Of a stretch of 64,000 nucleotides of DNA, positions 26,422 to 35,557 are shown piece after piece. Below the pieces are notes generated by a model. The model worked only from the letters and a program-made list of their open reading frames with translations, had not been told where the DNA came from and did not search any database. Every line of letters begins with the position of its first letter. Within the stretch, counting starts at the first letter, position 1. A program made the translations under genes and the position numbers. The stretch is taken from NCBI RefSeq assembly GCF_005503445.1, contig NZ_SCOH01000031.1:1-64000 (forward strand). The letters are read 5' to 3'. The DNA comes from Chitinivorax sp. B (lineage in GTDB: Bacteria; Pseudomonadota; Gammaproteobacteria; Burkholderiales; SCOH01).

Positions 26422-27829
26422 ACAGTTGACCCGAAATGTTACGCTGGCCTTGATATTGGGCGCCATGCCGTTGATCGCCCAGGCAGCAGCGGAAATCATC
26501 GTCGTCAATGCCGATGAGCCCGGTGAAGGCTTCAATGACCCGACACCAGTACAGCCTATTGGTGGCAATAATGGCTTGACGCTTGGTCAACAACGGCTGA
26601 ACGCGTTCCAATACGCCGCCAACATCTGGGGACGGCAGCTGGACAGCGCCGTGCCAATTCGTATCAAATCCAACTTTGACCCGTTGGCCTGCGAAAAAGA
26701 CAGTGCCACGCTTGGCAGTGCCGGGCCGCTGATGGTGAACCGCGACTTTGCCGGTGCTCCACGAACCAATACCTGGTATCACGGTGCACTGGCCAATAAG
26801 TTGCTGGAGGCTGACGATTTTGAAGGCGAACCGGTTATCCGTGCCCGTTTCAACTCCAATCTGGGCAAGGAAAACTGCCTGGAAGGCGGTGGCTTTTACC
26901 TGGGACTGGATGGCCAGCATGGCCACCTGACCGATCTGGTCGGTGTATTGCTGCATGAATTTGGCCATGGTCTGGGTTTTTCGAACCTGACCAATGGCCA
27001 GACTGGCCGTCGTTACAATGGCATTCCCTCCATGTGGGACTACCACTTGTACGATCTGACAGCGCAAAAGAGCTGGGTAGAGATGACCGATGCAGAACGC
27101 GTTGCCTCCGGCGTCAATTCACGTAAGCTGATCTGGCGCGGTCAGAATGTGACTCAAGCCGCACCACGCGTCCTGCAAGGCGCGCCCGAACTGCGCATCA
27201 GCGGCCTGGCCTCGGTCATTGGCACTTACCAGATCGGTACTGCCAGCTTTGGCCCGCAGATTACTGCAGCAGGCACCTCAGCAGAAGTCATGCCCGTCGT
27301 CGATCAAACCGATGGCCGTGGCCTGGCGTGCGACCCGCTGACCGCCAATAATGCGTCGGCAATTCGCGGCAAGATTGCCCTGGTTGACCGTGGCACGTGC
27401 TCGTTCAACATCAAGGTGAAAAATGCTCAACTGGCAGGCGCTGTGGGCGTGCTGGTTGCCGACAATGCCGCCGGATCGCCACCACCCGGACTGGGTGGAT
27501 CGGATCCCACCGTGACCATTCCGGCAGTCCGCATTACGAAAGATGACGGCGAGAAGTTGAAATTGGCACTCAAGCAACGTTCACGTAATCGCAGTGGGAT
27601 TTATGCCGCACTCGGGATCAGTGCCACACAACGTGCTGGTAGTGACGAAGCTGGCCGCCTGCTGATGTTTGCTCCCAATCCTTACCAGCCAGGTTCGTCT
27701 GTTTCGCACTTTGATACCAGTGCGAGCCCGGATTTGCTAATGGAACCGTTCAACACTGAAAGCGTGAAACGTAATCTGGATGCACCGCATGACCTGACGT
27801 TCCCGTTATTGCGCGATCTGGGCTGGTAA
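26411..27829 (+). CDS. Secreted PA-domain HEXXH metallopeptidase, copy 1
   Basis: A 472-residue exported protein with a signal peptide (ends AQA, about residue 25). The N-terminal half carries the zinc motif HEFGHGLGF (H182, E183, H186). A protease-associated (PA) domain follows at about 270-400 (GKIALVDRGTCSFNIKVKNAQLAGAVGVLVADN). The C-terminus contains GSSVSHFD and DLLMEPF and ends in LRDLGW. The PA domain therefore lies between the HEXXH site and a conserved SHFD segment whose His might be the third zinc ligand (inference). It is translationally coupled to the small protein upstream. A second copy begins about 1 kb downstream. Substrate is unknown. Confidence 0.88.
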   Translation: MNVKQLTRNVTLALILGAMPLIAQAAAEIIVVNADEPGEGFNDPTPVQPIGGNNGLTLGQQRLNAFQYAANIWGRQLDSAVPIRIKSNFDPLACEKDSATLGSAGPLMVNRDFAGAPRTNTWYHGALANKLLEADDFEGEPVIRARFNSNLGKENCLEGGGFYLGLDGQHGHLTDLVGVLLHEFGHGLGFSNLTNGQTGRRYNGIPSMWDYHLYDLTAQKSWVEMTDAERVASGVNSRKLIWRGQNVTQAAPRVLQGAPELRISGLASVIGTYQIGTASFGPQITAAGTSAEVMPVVDQTDGRGLACDPLTANNASAIRGKIALVDRGTCSFNIKVKNAQLAGAVGVLVADNAAGSPPPGLGGSDPTVTIPAVRITKDDGEKLKLALKQRSRNRSGIYAALGISATQRAGSDEAGRLLMFAPNPYQPGSSVSHFDTSASPDLLMEPFNTESVKRNLDAPHDLTFPLLRDLGW

Positions 27830-27840
27830 GTCAGCCTACG

Positions 27841-27871
27841 ACACTTTGGTGCATATGCTGCACCAAAGTGT
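27841..27871 (+). terminator. Long perfect hairpin after peptidase copy 1
   Basis: A 13-bp perfect stem, ACACTTTGGTGCA (27841-27853) with its complement (27859-27871) and a 5-nt loop. No T-tract follows, so it may be a rho-type or mRNA-stabilising structure rather than an intrinsic terminator. It lies 12 nt after the stop codon. Confidence 0.65.
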
Positions 27872-28368
27872 TGCTCAATCAACAACAGCATGTCCAATTG
27901 CGGGCAAATATGCAACGCAGCCTTGATTACGCCAATTAACATCATTAATTTCGGATGTAAATAATTAACACATCAACCCAAAAACATAATGGGTTTAGAA
28001 CAAATCAAATCAACACCTACCTATTAAGTTCAAATACTTAATAAAACCTACCCTTCCTCATTGATTGGCAATATGTGCATATAAAGCTCATATTTGCCCC
28101 ACCACCCTCACTTCAAGCAACACGCTGGAACAGTCCTTGCTAAGCCAGTCATGGCATAGCGGGTCATGACATTTTGCACAGCGCAATGATCTGAAAGAAA
28201 AATCACGACCGAGCAATAAACCACCCATCGCCACTCAAACAATAGAGAAATAACATCAATTTTCTTCGAAAGGGTATTGCAAACAGCAATAAGAATGCTG
28301 TTAATATAAATAACAGAACACGCCAAGATTGCGAGTTCAAATAAATAACAAGAGAGAGGGAATAAATC
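27872..28368. other. AT-rich spacer between the two modules
   Basis: About 500 bases, AT-rich, with no supported gene. Several tracts of T and A could serve as promoter for the second module. No repeat of the PEP-CTERM gene occurs here, so only the last two genes of the upstream group were duplicated. Confidence 0.6.
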
Positions 28369-28794
28369 GTGAAACCAATCACAACAATAGGGATCGCGGT
28401 ATTGGCGGGTGGCCTGCTGGTGGCCACCCCCGCTTTTGCAACAGAGGATGCCAGCACCAACGAAAGTCAATTGAAGGTGTATCGTGATCCGGTCACAGGC
28501 AAATTGCGCGAAGCAGAGCATGATGAACCCAGCAAGCCTGCGGCACGCTCCAAACGCAGCATTCAACCGCTGGCTGCACCGGCAGCAGTGATCGAGCCAC
28601 AAGCTCGCCGTACCCGCAGTGGTGGCACAGCCGTCAAACTCGGCGAAGAACACATGAACTATTCGGTGGCGGTCCGGAAGGCTGATGGTTCCATCGATAC
28701 CCATTGCGTTGAAGGTAAAGCCGCTGCAGACACACTACGCCAAAACGGCACAGTTGTTTCCAAGCAAGTTGAGGAGACCAGCCATGATCATTAA
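28369..28794 (+). CDS. Small secreted protein of the duplicated module, copy 2
   Basis: A 141-residue paralog of the protein at 25993. It has a signal peptide ending PAFA, the same KVYRDPVTGKLREAEHDE motif, and the C-terminal block RTRSGGTAVKL plus MNYSVAVRKADGSIDTHCVEG. Both conserved blocks have one Cys (HCVEG) in common. The start is a GTG with GAGAGAGGG 8 nt upstream. The stop overlaps the next gene's ATG by 11 nt, identical in arrangement to copy 1. The middle region varies more than the two blocks, which suggests the blocks are the functional parts. Confidence 0.8.
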   Translation: MKPITTIGIAVLAGGLLVATPAFATEDASTNESQLKVYRDPVTGKLREAEHDEPSKPAARSKRSIQPLAAPAAVIEPQARRTRSGGTAVKLGEEHMNYSVAVRKADGSIDTHCVEGKAAADTLRQNGTVVSKQVEETSHDH

Positions 28795-30193
28795 ACGCTG
28801 CGTTCTCTGCGTTTCCACCGCGCTGGCATGCCTGGCAATACCAACCATGGCATCGGCTGCCGCCCAGATCATCATTGTCAATGCCGATGGCCCAGGCGAA
28901 GGTTTCAACGACCCGACACCAGTCGCGCCAATTGGCGGTAATGCCGGCACGACACTAGGGCAGCAGCGCCTCAATGCTTTTCAGGCTGCGGCCGATCTGT
29001 GGGGCAAAAAACTGAATAGCTCCGTGCCCATTCGTATTCAATCCAACTTCGACCCACTGGAATGCGACAAGGATAGTGCCACGCTAGGCAGCGCGGGCCC
29101 ACTTGAGGTTGGGGCTGATTTTCCCGGTGCCCCTAAACGCAACACCTGGTACCACGGCGCACTGGTCAACAAGCTGTTGGGGCAGGATGACTTTGATGGT
29201 CAGCCGGTGATTCGCGCACGTTTCAACAGCAATCTCGGCCAGGAAAACTGCTTGGCAGGTGGGGGCTTTTATCTGGGGCTGGACGGCAATCACGACAAGT
29301 TGACTGACCTGGTTGGCGTGCTGTTGCATGAATTTGGCCACGGCCTGGGCTTTTCCAATCTGACCAATGGCCAGACGGGCAAGCAATTGAATGGCAAGCC
29401 CTCAGCCTGGGATCATCTACTACTGGACACCAGCAACAACAAACGCTGGTCCAACATGACCACCAGCGAACGCGTTGCATCAGGTACCAATGCACGCAAG
29501 CTGGTCTGGACCGGCTCGAACGTGACTCGCGAAGCCAGTAAAGTGTTGAGCAAGGGCGTCCCGGAGCTGCGCGTGACCAGTCCCAGCCTGATCTCGGGCA
29601 ATTATCTGGCAGGGCCCGCTGACTTTGGCCCGAAACTGACGGCACAAGGTCTGGCCGGTACCGTAGCCGGCTTCGCTGACCAAGCTGATGGCAAGGGCCT
29701 GGCTTGTGATGCGATTTCGTCCGGCAATGCAGCCCTGCTGATTGGCAAAATTGCGCTGATTGATCGTGGGAATTGCAACTTCACCACCAAAGTCAAAAAT
29801 GCCCAAGTGGCGGGTGCCGTTGGTGTCATCGTGGTAGACAATACCCCCGGCTCCCCTCCACCAGGTTTGGTTGGCAGTGATGAGACCGTCACCATCCCGT
29901 CGATCCGTATCACGCAACAAGACGGCGACAAGCTCAAGTCCAGCTTGAACAGCGGCCGGACACTACGGGTCACGCTGGGATTGAACACCAAGCAATATGC
30001 GGGTGCCGATCTGGTCGGCCGGGTGCAGATGTATACGCCCAATCCCTATCAGCCTGGTTCATCGGTTTCACATTTCGACACCCTGGCCAGCCCGAACCTG
30101 TTGATGGAGCCGCACAATACCGATGAGGTGAAACGATCTGTGGACAGCCCACAGGATTTGACTTACCCACTGTTGCGAGACATTGGCTGGTAA
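28784..30193 (+). CDS. Secreted PA-domain HEXXH metallopeptidase, copy 2
   Basis: A 469-residue paralog of the peptidase at 26411. The signal peptide ends MASA. The zinc motif HEFGHGLGF sits at the same residue number (H182, E183, H186), the PA domain is at about 270-400 (GKIALIDRGNCNFTTKVKNAQVAGAVGVIVVDN), and the C-terminus has GSSVSHFD, NLLMEP and LLRDIGW. GAGGAGA precedes the ATG at 28784. Both copies keep the catalytic residues, so both should be active. Differences are spread over the whole length, which suggests an older duplication with retention rather than a recent copy. A terminator follows. Confidence 0.88.
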   Translation: MIIKRCVLCVSTALACLAIPTMASAAAQIIIVNADGPGEGFNDPTPVAPIGGNAGTTLGQQRLNAFQAAADLWGKKLNSSVPIRIQSNFDPLECDKDSATLGSAGPLEVGADFPGAPKRNTWYHGALVNKLLGQDDFDGQPVIRARFNSNLGQENCLAGGGFYLGLDGNHDKLTDLVGVLLHEFGHGLGFSNLTNGQTGKQLNGKPSAWDHLLLDTSNNKRWSNMTTSERVASGTNARKLVWTGSNVTREASKVLSKGVPELRVTSPSLISGNYLAGPADFGPKLTAQGLAGTVAGFADQADGKGLACDAISSGNAALLIGKIALIDRGNCNFTTKVKNAQVAGAVGVIVVDNTPGSPPPGLVGSDETVTIPSIRITQQDGDKLKSSLNSGRTLRVTLGLNTKQYAGADLVGRVQMYTPNPYQPGSSVSHFDTLASPNLLMEPHNTDEVKRSVDSPQDLTYPLLRDIGW

Positions 30194-30286
30194 CACCTAA
30201 AAAGTATCAGGTCGGGCACGATGCATCTGCCCAAACCAGCCATGGTCAACGACGCCCGGCCACTGGTTACAAAGTAAAACGCCTCC

Positions 30287-30322
30287 CGGCAACCTACATG
30301 ACAAGTAGGTTGCCGTCTTTTT
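30287..30322 (+). terminator. Intrinsic terminator after the second module
   Basis: CGGCAACCTAC (30287-30297) pairs with GTAGGTTGCCG (30305-30315) and is followed by TCTTTTT. Confidence 0.9.
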
Positions 30323-30434
30323 CTGACCATCGTTCATATATTCGGTGTCGGATATCCACAGTCCGGATTGCCACAATAGCTTGGCCAATCAACGCTGCAG
30401 TATTGTCACGGCTCCCCACCATTGAGCCAAAGCA

Positions 30435-31772
30435 ATGAAAAAGCCCTTCTATAAAGTCCTGTACGTACAGGTACTGTTTGCGATTGTGGCCGGCGTACTG
30501 CTCGGTTATTTCGAACCCAAACTGGGTGTGGATCTGAAGCCGCTTGGCGAAGGCTTCATCAAGCTGGTCAAGATGATCATCGCACCGGTAATCTTCTGTA
30601 CTGTCGTGCACGGTATCGCCGGCATGCAGGACATGAAAAAAGTAGGCCGTGTTGGTGGCAAGGCACTGATCTACTTTGAAGTCGTCTCCACCATTGCGCT
30701 GGTAATCGGCCTGCTCGTCGCCAACGTATTTACCCCAGGTGCCGGTTTCAATGCCAACGTCGCCACGCTGGATGCCTCTGCGGTAGAGAAATACACGCAG
30801 AAAGCCCATGCTCAGTCCACCGTCGATTTTCTGCTGAATATCATCCCCAACACCTTCATGGATGCGTTTGCCAAAGGCGATATCCTGCAAGTACTGTTGC
30901 TGGCAATCCTGTTTGGCTTCTCGCTGTCCATGCTGGGCAACAAAACCAAGCCAGTGACAGATCTGATCGACAATCTGTCCCATGTCCTGTTCGGCATCGT
31001 CAACATCGTGATGAAAGCCGCCCCGATTGGTGCGTTTGGCGCTATGGCCTTCACCATTGGCAAATATGGTATCGATTCGCTGTTGCCAATGGCAAAGCTG
31101 ATGGGTGCTTTCTACCTGACCTGCATCCTGTTTGTGGTATTGGTGCTGGGCAGCATTGCCCGAGCCATGGGTTTCAGCATCTTCAAATTCATCCGTTACA
31201 TCAAGGAAGAACTACTCATTGTGCTGGGTACCAGCTCCAGCGAAAGCGCCCTTCCCCGCCTGATGAATAAAATGGAACGTCTTGGTTGCTCCAAACCCGT
31301 AGTGGGCTTGGTAGTACCGACTGGTTACTCGTTCAATCTGGACGGTACCAATATCTATATGACCATGGCTGCCTTGTTCATCGCCCAAGCAACCAATACG
31401 GATCTGACCCTAGGCCAGCAGCTGACGATTCTGGCTGTTGCCATGCTGACTTCCAAAGGCGCAAGCGGCATCACTGGTGCAGGCTTCATCACCCTGGCTT
31501 CAACTCTGGCAGTCATTCCGAGCATTCCGGTAGCCGGTATGGCCCTGATTTTGGGCATCGACCGGTTCATGAGTGAGGCCCGTGCGCTGACCAATTTCGT
31601 CGGCAATGCGGTAGCCACCGTTGTGATTTCCCGCTGGGAGAAAGAACTGGACCAAGCCAAGCTGGAACGGGTCTTGTCTGGTGCACCAGATGAAGAACCG
31701 GAAATGCCTGAAGTACTCAGCCATTTGACCAATACTGAAGCATCACCCCGCAATGTTCAGTTACAAAACTGA
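30435..31772 (+). CDS. dctA: C4-dicarboxylate/proton symporter DctA
   Basis: Inner-membrane symporter that imports succinate, fumarate and malate (DAACS family). The 445-residue protein has about eight transmembrane helices, two re-entrant loops, and the family signatures [17 protein letters not shown] and [22 protein letters not shown] plus a later [19 protein letters not shown]. The length is typical. The ribosome site is weak. A terminator follows directly. No DctBD two-component genes are nearby, so control must come from elsewhere in the genome. Confidence 0.95.
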   Translation: MKKPFYKVLYVQVLFAIVAGVLLGYFEPKLGVDLKPLGEGFIKLVKMIIAPVIFCTVVHGIAGMQDMKKVGRVGGKALIYFEVVSTIALVIGLLVANVFTPGAGFNANVATLDASAVEKYTQKAHAQSTVDFLLNIIPNTFMDAFAKGDILQVLLLAILFGFSLSMLGNKTKPVTDLIDNLSHVLFGIVNIVMKAAPIGAFGAMAFTIGKYGIDSLLPMAKLMGAFYLTCILFVVLVLGSIARAMGFSIFKFIRYIKEELLIVLGTSSSESALPRLMNKMERLGCSKPVVGLVVPTGYSFNLDGTNIYMTMAALFIAQATNTDLTLGQQLTILAVAMLTSKGASGITGAGFITLASTLAVIPSIPVAGMALILGIDRFMSEARALTNFVGNAVATVVISRWEKELDQAKLERVLSGAPDEEPEMPEVLSHLTNTEASPRNVQLQN

Positions 31773-31785
31773 ATCTCCAGATAAC

Positions 31786-31818
31786 AAACAGCCCCGATTT
31801 CGGGGCTGTTTGTTTTTT
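31786..31818 (+). terminator. Intrinsic terminator after dctA
   Basis: An AAACAGCCCCG arm (31786-31796) pairs with CGGGGCTGTTT (31801-31811) and leads into GTTTTTT. Confidence 0.92.
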
Positions 31819-31854
31819 AGCGATAGCACGATTCGGTCCTGCCGGTGAACCGGA

Positions 31855-32637
31855 TCAATCCTCCAGCTCATCTGCTGCACGCTGCTGGTCCAGGCGCTCC
31901 ATCGCCTCCACCGAAACCGCTTCCGCAGCCTCGTTGTAAAACTGCGTCGCCTGATCCATCTTCTTGTTACCGAACAAATTGATCAACGCATTCGCGTACT
32001 CGATACGCGCCACTGCAGAATCCGGCATCAAGGCAATTGCTTTGTCAAAATGTTCGATGGCTTGATCCTTGCTGGCACCATAGGTCAACCCAGCCATCAT
32101 GCCGCCTACTTTACCGACGATCTCTGCATGGTAGCTGCCATAAGCCGCATGGGCTTCCCCATGCTCAGGTGCAATCGCCAGTGTTTTATCCAATGCAGCC
32201 TTGATCTTGCCAGCCAAGCCCTCTGCAAGTGCCTTAGCAATGGAGATGGTCTGACCATAACGGCCTGCTGCCATGGCGTAGAAATAATAGCTGTTGGGAT
32301 TATCCGGCATGACCTCCTGAGCCGCTTCCGCCAGCGTCATCGCAGTCTGGAATGCCTCCATCTTGGCACGCTCATCATCCAACAATGCCGCTGCGTGAAT
32401 CGCCAATGCCTTGGCAGCAGCGGTCAATCCTTCGCCGCCAGCTTCAGTTCCAATTGCATAGGCCTGCTCAAAATTACCCTGATGGTATTGGCGCCACGCC
32501 TCTTGTGCCTGTTTGTCTGCTGGATAAGGTTCGCAATCGCCACGATGCAATCTTGCCCAGTTCTTCTTAAGTGCCGTGCTGGCGTAGACATAGTTGTCCG
32601 ACGGGTATGGAAAGGTCTTCCACTTCAGTGCTGCCAT
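31855..32637 (-). CDS. Tetratricopeptide-repeat-like protein
   Basis: A 260-residue protein made almost wholly of alpha-helical repeats of TPR type, with helix pairs such as AWRQYHQGNFEQAYAIG, EAAQEVMPDNPNSYYFYAMAAGRY, KTLAIAPEHGEAHAAYGSYHAEI and DKAIALMPDSAVARIEYANALI. There is no signal peptide, so it is probably cytoplasmic and mediates protein contacts. No enzymatic motif is present. The start at 32637 is preferred because AAGGGAG is 6 nt upstream; the longer frame from 32676 is not supported. It is convergent with dctA and separated by 245 bp from the next minus-strand gene upstream. The partner is unknown. Confidence 0.85.
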   Translation of the reverse strand: MAALKWKTFPYPSDNYVYASTALKKNWARLHRGDCEPYPADKQAQEAWRQYHQGNFEQAYAIGTEAGGEGLTAAAKALAIHAAALLDDERAKMEAFQTAMTLAEAAQEVMPDNPNSYYFYAMAAGRYGQTISIAKALAEGLAGKIKAALDKTLAIAPEHGEAHAAYGSYHAEIVGKVGGMMAGLTYGASKDQAIEHFDKAIALMPDSAVARIEYANALINLFGNKKMDQATQFYNEAAEAVSVEAMERLDQQRAADELED

Positions 32638-32882
32638 GCTGCGCTCCCTTATCGTGGGCAGCTTACGCACCGTCAAGCGTCTGACGCTGTCTAGTGGTGC
32701 CGTTCAGCCGACCCTATTGTGATGGGGCTCCTGACAAATGTACCAGTCGTTGCGCATGGCGGCAGGCATGATGACGACATATTGCAATGCCTGCAGACAT
32801 TTCGTTCGGGCGCAGCAACCATGTCATGCCAAGGCCCTGGCTTTGTACGTCCATTTCGGACATCACATCGCGACCAGTCAAA

Positions 32883-33512
32883 TCAATACTGAATCGGCAA
32901 TGGCTCAAGGCTACGCCACATATACCATGTAGCGACCGAATGCCATGGCTGCCAACGACGCGCCACCTCTCGCATCTTCAGTTTGCTGATCGGCTGGCCA
33001 TCGTTGTAATGCATGCTCATGGCACGCTGCAGGCCGATATCATCCACCGGCAGCACATTGGGCCGTGCCATGAAGAAAATCAGGAACATCTCGGCGGTCC
33101 ACTGCCCGATGCCTTTGATGGAGGTCAACCGCTTGATCACTTCTTCATCGGTCAACTGCTCCCACTCCGCAGCTTGATATGGCGTGGCGATGAAATAGTG
33201 GGACAGCTCGTGCAAATACATGGCCTTGCGACTGGAAAGTCCACAACCTTGCAGATCAGGCAATTCATGTCGCAACAAGTCATGTGGCGACATCTCACCT
33301 ACTTTTTCCAGCACACGCGCCCAGATCGACTCTGCCGCCTTCAGTGAGACCTGCTGGCCCACAATCGAACGCGCCAGCGTAGTGAATGCGTCACCACGGC
33401 TACGCATGTGTAACGGCCGATTACCAGCAATCAGCTTGGCTAACAGCTCATCAGCCTCAGCCAGCTCTTGCGTAGCTTGTTCCCAATAAGAAGGCGTAAC
33501 GATTGCGTTCAA
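32883..33512 (-). CDS. DNA-3-methyladenine glycosylase, HhH-GPD family
   Basis: Removes alkylated bases such as 3-methyladenine from DNA as the first step of base excision repair. The 209-residue protein shows the helix-hairpin-helix plus Gly-Pro-Asp pattern: LTSIKGIGQWTAEMFLIFFM then PVDDIGLQRAM, where the second Asp is the catalytic residue. An earlier conserved piece is ARSIVGQQVSLKAAE. The length and motifs match AlkA-like family members without the N-terminal extra domain. It lies 9 nt from the end of pmbA and is probably co-transcribed with it. Confidence 0.92.
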   Translation of the reverse strand: MNAIVTPSYWEQATQELAEADELLAKLIAGNRPLHMRSRGDAFTTLARSIVGQQVSLKAAESIWARVLEKVGEMSPHDLLRHELPDLQGCGLSSRKAMYLHELSHYFIATPYQAAEWEQLTDEEVIKRLTSIKGIGQWTAEMFLIFFMARPNVLPVDDIGLQRAMSMHYNDGQPISKLKMREVARRWQPWHSVATWYMWRSLEPLPIQY

Positions 33513-33521
33513 ACGATAACC

Positions 33522-34880
33522 TCAGTTTCCCGCAACCATCATGCGATCAATCAAAATCGAACCGCATTGCTTGCTGCCACGTACCAGCACATCGTTGCCT
33601 ACTGCAACAATGCCCTTGAACATATCCTTGAGATTGCCCGCGATGGTGATTTCTTCAACAGGGTACTGGATCTGGCCATTTTCCACCCAGAAGCCAGCCG
33701 CACCACGTGAGTAATCACCCGTCACCGGATTGATACCATGTCCCAACAATTCCGTTACGACCAAGCCGCGATCCATCTTGTGCAACAGTGCCTCAAAATC
33801 CTCACCCGTGCTATCCACCAACAGGTTATGGCAGCCACCTGCATTGCCAGTGGATTGCATACCCAGCTTTCGGGCGGAATAGCTGCCCAGGAAATAGCCA
33901 TTGAGGACACCATCTTTCACCAGCTCACGATCACGGGTCAACACACCTTCCGCATCGAAGGGCGAACTCGCCAGACCTTTGACCAGATGAGGCAACTCAC
34001 GAATCTGCACAATCGGGGAAAAAATCTGCTGCCCCAAGCTATCCAGCAGGAAGCTGGAACGACGATACAACGCACCTCCACTGACCGCGCTGACCAGGCT
34101 ACCAATCAAGCCGGCCGCCAATGATGCCTCAAACAGCACCGGCACCTGGGTAGTATTGATTTTGACGGCGCCCAGACGACGGGCAGTCCGCTCTCCAGCA
34201 ATACGGCCAACTTGTGCGGCCGATTCCAAATCAGCTGCGGCGCGGGCAACGCTATACCAATAGTCGCGCTGCATGGCACCATCCGCTTCGGCAATCACGG
34301 ATGCCGACAGGCTATGGCGCGAGGATTCATAGCCATCACAGAACCCTAGGCTGTTACCGTAAATGAAATGCGATTGCTGAGTGGAAACCGTCGCCCCTTC
34401 AGAGTTGCTGATACGGGGATCGGCTGCTTGTGCAACTGCTTCACATTCACGAGCCAGCTCAATCGCATGCTCAACAGGCAGAGCCCATGGAAAACAGAGG
34501 TCAATCGCGGGGGTTTGCCTTGCCAGCAAAGCAGGATCTGCCAACCCGGCACAATCATCTGCTGCGGTATAGCGAGCGATCGACAATGCTGCCTTGACAG
34601 TATCAGCAATCGCACGCGGCGAAAAATCCGAGGTACTGGCGTGGCCTTTTTGTTGCCCAATGTAGACAGTGACCCCCACGCCTTTGTCGCGGTTGTATTC
34701 AATGGTTTCCACCTCACCCAACCGTACCGTCACATTCTGGCCGAACCCTTCAGATATCTCGGCTTCACAAGCGGTTGCGCCATTGGACGCGGCTTGGCGC
34801 AAGATGTCTTGAACGATATCGGTCAGGCGATCACGGGAATAGGCAAAAGCCTCGTTTGTGGCTGTTACGGTTTGTGTCAT
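33522..34880 (-). CDS. pmbA: Metalloprotease PmbA/TldE
   Basis: PmbA (TldE) partners TldD in a metalloprotease complex that processes peptides such as microcins and degrades unfolded peptides. The 452-residue protein has the PmbA pattern: ISEGFGQNVTVRLGEVETIEYNRDKGVGVTVYIG near the N-terminus and GMQSTGNAGGCHN, LLGHGINPVTGDYSRGAAGFWVENG and GSILIDRMMVAGN near the end. Usual length. Zinc in the complex is bound by TldD, which is not in this window. It is divergent from darP/yjgA at 35009, an arrangement known in many proteobacteria. Confidence 0.96.
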   Translation of the reverse strand: MTQTVTATNEAFAYSRDRLTDIVQDILRQAASNGATACEAEISEGFGQNVTVRLGEVETIEYNRDKGVGVTVYIGQQKGHASTSDFSPRAIADTVKAALSIARYTAADDCAGLADPALLARQTPAIDLCFPWALPVEHAIELARECEAVAQAADPRISNSEGATVSTQQSHFIYGNSLGFCDGYESSRHSLSASVIAEADGAMQRDYWYSVARAAADLESAAQVGRIAGERTARRLGAVKINTTQVPVLFEASLAAGLIGSLVSAVSGGALYRRSSFLLDSLGQQIFSPIVQIRELPHLVKGLASSPFDAEGVLTRDRELVKDGVLNGYFLGSYSARKLGMQSTGNAGGCHNLLVDSTGEDFEALLHKMDRGLVVTELLGHGINPVTGDYSRGAAGFWVENGQIQYPVEEITIAGNLKDMFKGIVAVGNDVLVRGSKQCGSILIDRMMVAGN

Positions 34881-35008
34881 GAGGTCTTTTTCTTGTGCGG
34901 TTGCATGCGGTTGCCGACATCAACGCTGCCGGTAAACGGTCGTTTCAGCTATCATACCAAAGTTTCCAGACTCCTATTCATCATCAGGGTGTGACTCCCT
35001 GCAATGCC

Positions 35009-35557
35009 ATGCATCAAGAAGACCAAGAACCCATTAGCAAGACCCGCCGCAAACAGGACATGCAAGATCTGCAAGACCTGGGTGCTGCCCTGGTCAAACT
35101 GTCGAAAGACCAATTGAAACAACTGGATCTGCCGGAAAAGCTGCGCGATGCCGTCAAAGAGGCACAACGCCTGACCGCTCATGGTGCGATCCGTCGCCAA
35201 CTTCAGTATATTGGCAAAATCATGCGAGAAGTGGACCCAGTACCAATCCAGGCTTACCTGGATCGGCTATCCGGTGAATCAGCCGAGCATACAGCCTGGT
35301 TACACCAACTGGAACGCCTGCGTGATCGCCTGATGGCAAGCGATGAAGCCCTGCAAACCTTACTTGCGCAACACCCTCAGCTGGATGTGCAGCAAATGCG
35401 TACCATGATCCGCAATGCCCGTAAGGAACGCGAGGAGAACAAGCCGCCAAAACACTTTCGCGCATTGTTCCAAACCCTGCGTGAGCTGATTCCAGAACCC
35501 GCATTGCCAGGCCGTCCCGCTACCAGCCAGTCCACAGAACAAGGGGGTGAAGCATGA
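35009..35557 (+). CDS. darP: Ribosome-associated protein DarP/YjgA (DUF615)
   Basis: A 182-residue basic, helical protein linked to assembly of the large ribosomal subunit. The diagnostic parts are EPISKTRRKQDMQDLQDLG near the N-terminus, KEAQRLTAHGAIRRQLQYIGKIMR and the end RALFQTLRELIPE. A longer frame from 34895 exists but homology begins at ATG 35009. The stop overlaps the start of mog by 4 nt (ATGA), so the two are coupled. It is divergent from pmbA; this pmbA/yjgA layout is conserved in gammaproteobacteria too. Confidence 0.93.
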   Translation: MHQEDQEPISKTRRKQDMQDLQDLGAALVKLSKDQLKQLDLPEKLRDAVKEAQRLTAHGAIRRQLQYIGKIMREVDPVPIQAYLDRLSGESAEHTAWLHQLERLRDRLMASDEALQTLLAQHPQLDVQQMRTMIRNARKEREENKPPKHFRALFQTLRELIPEPALPGRPATSQSTEQGGEA

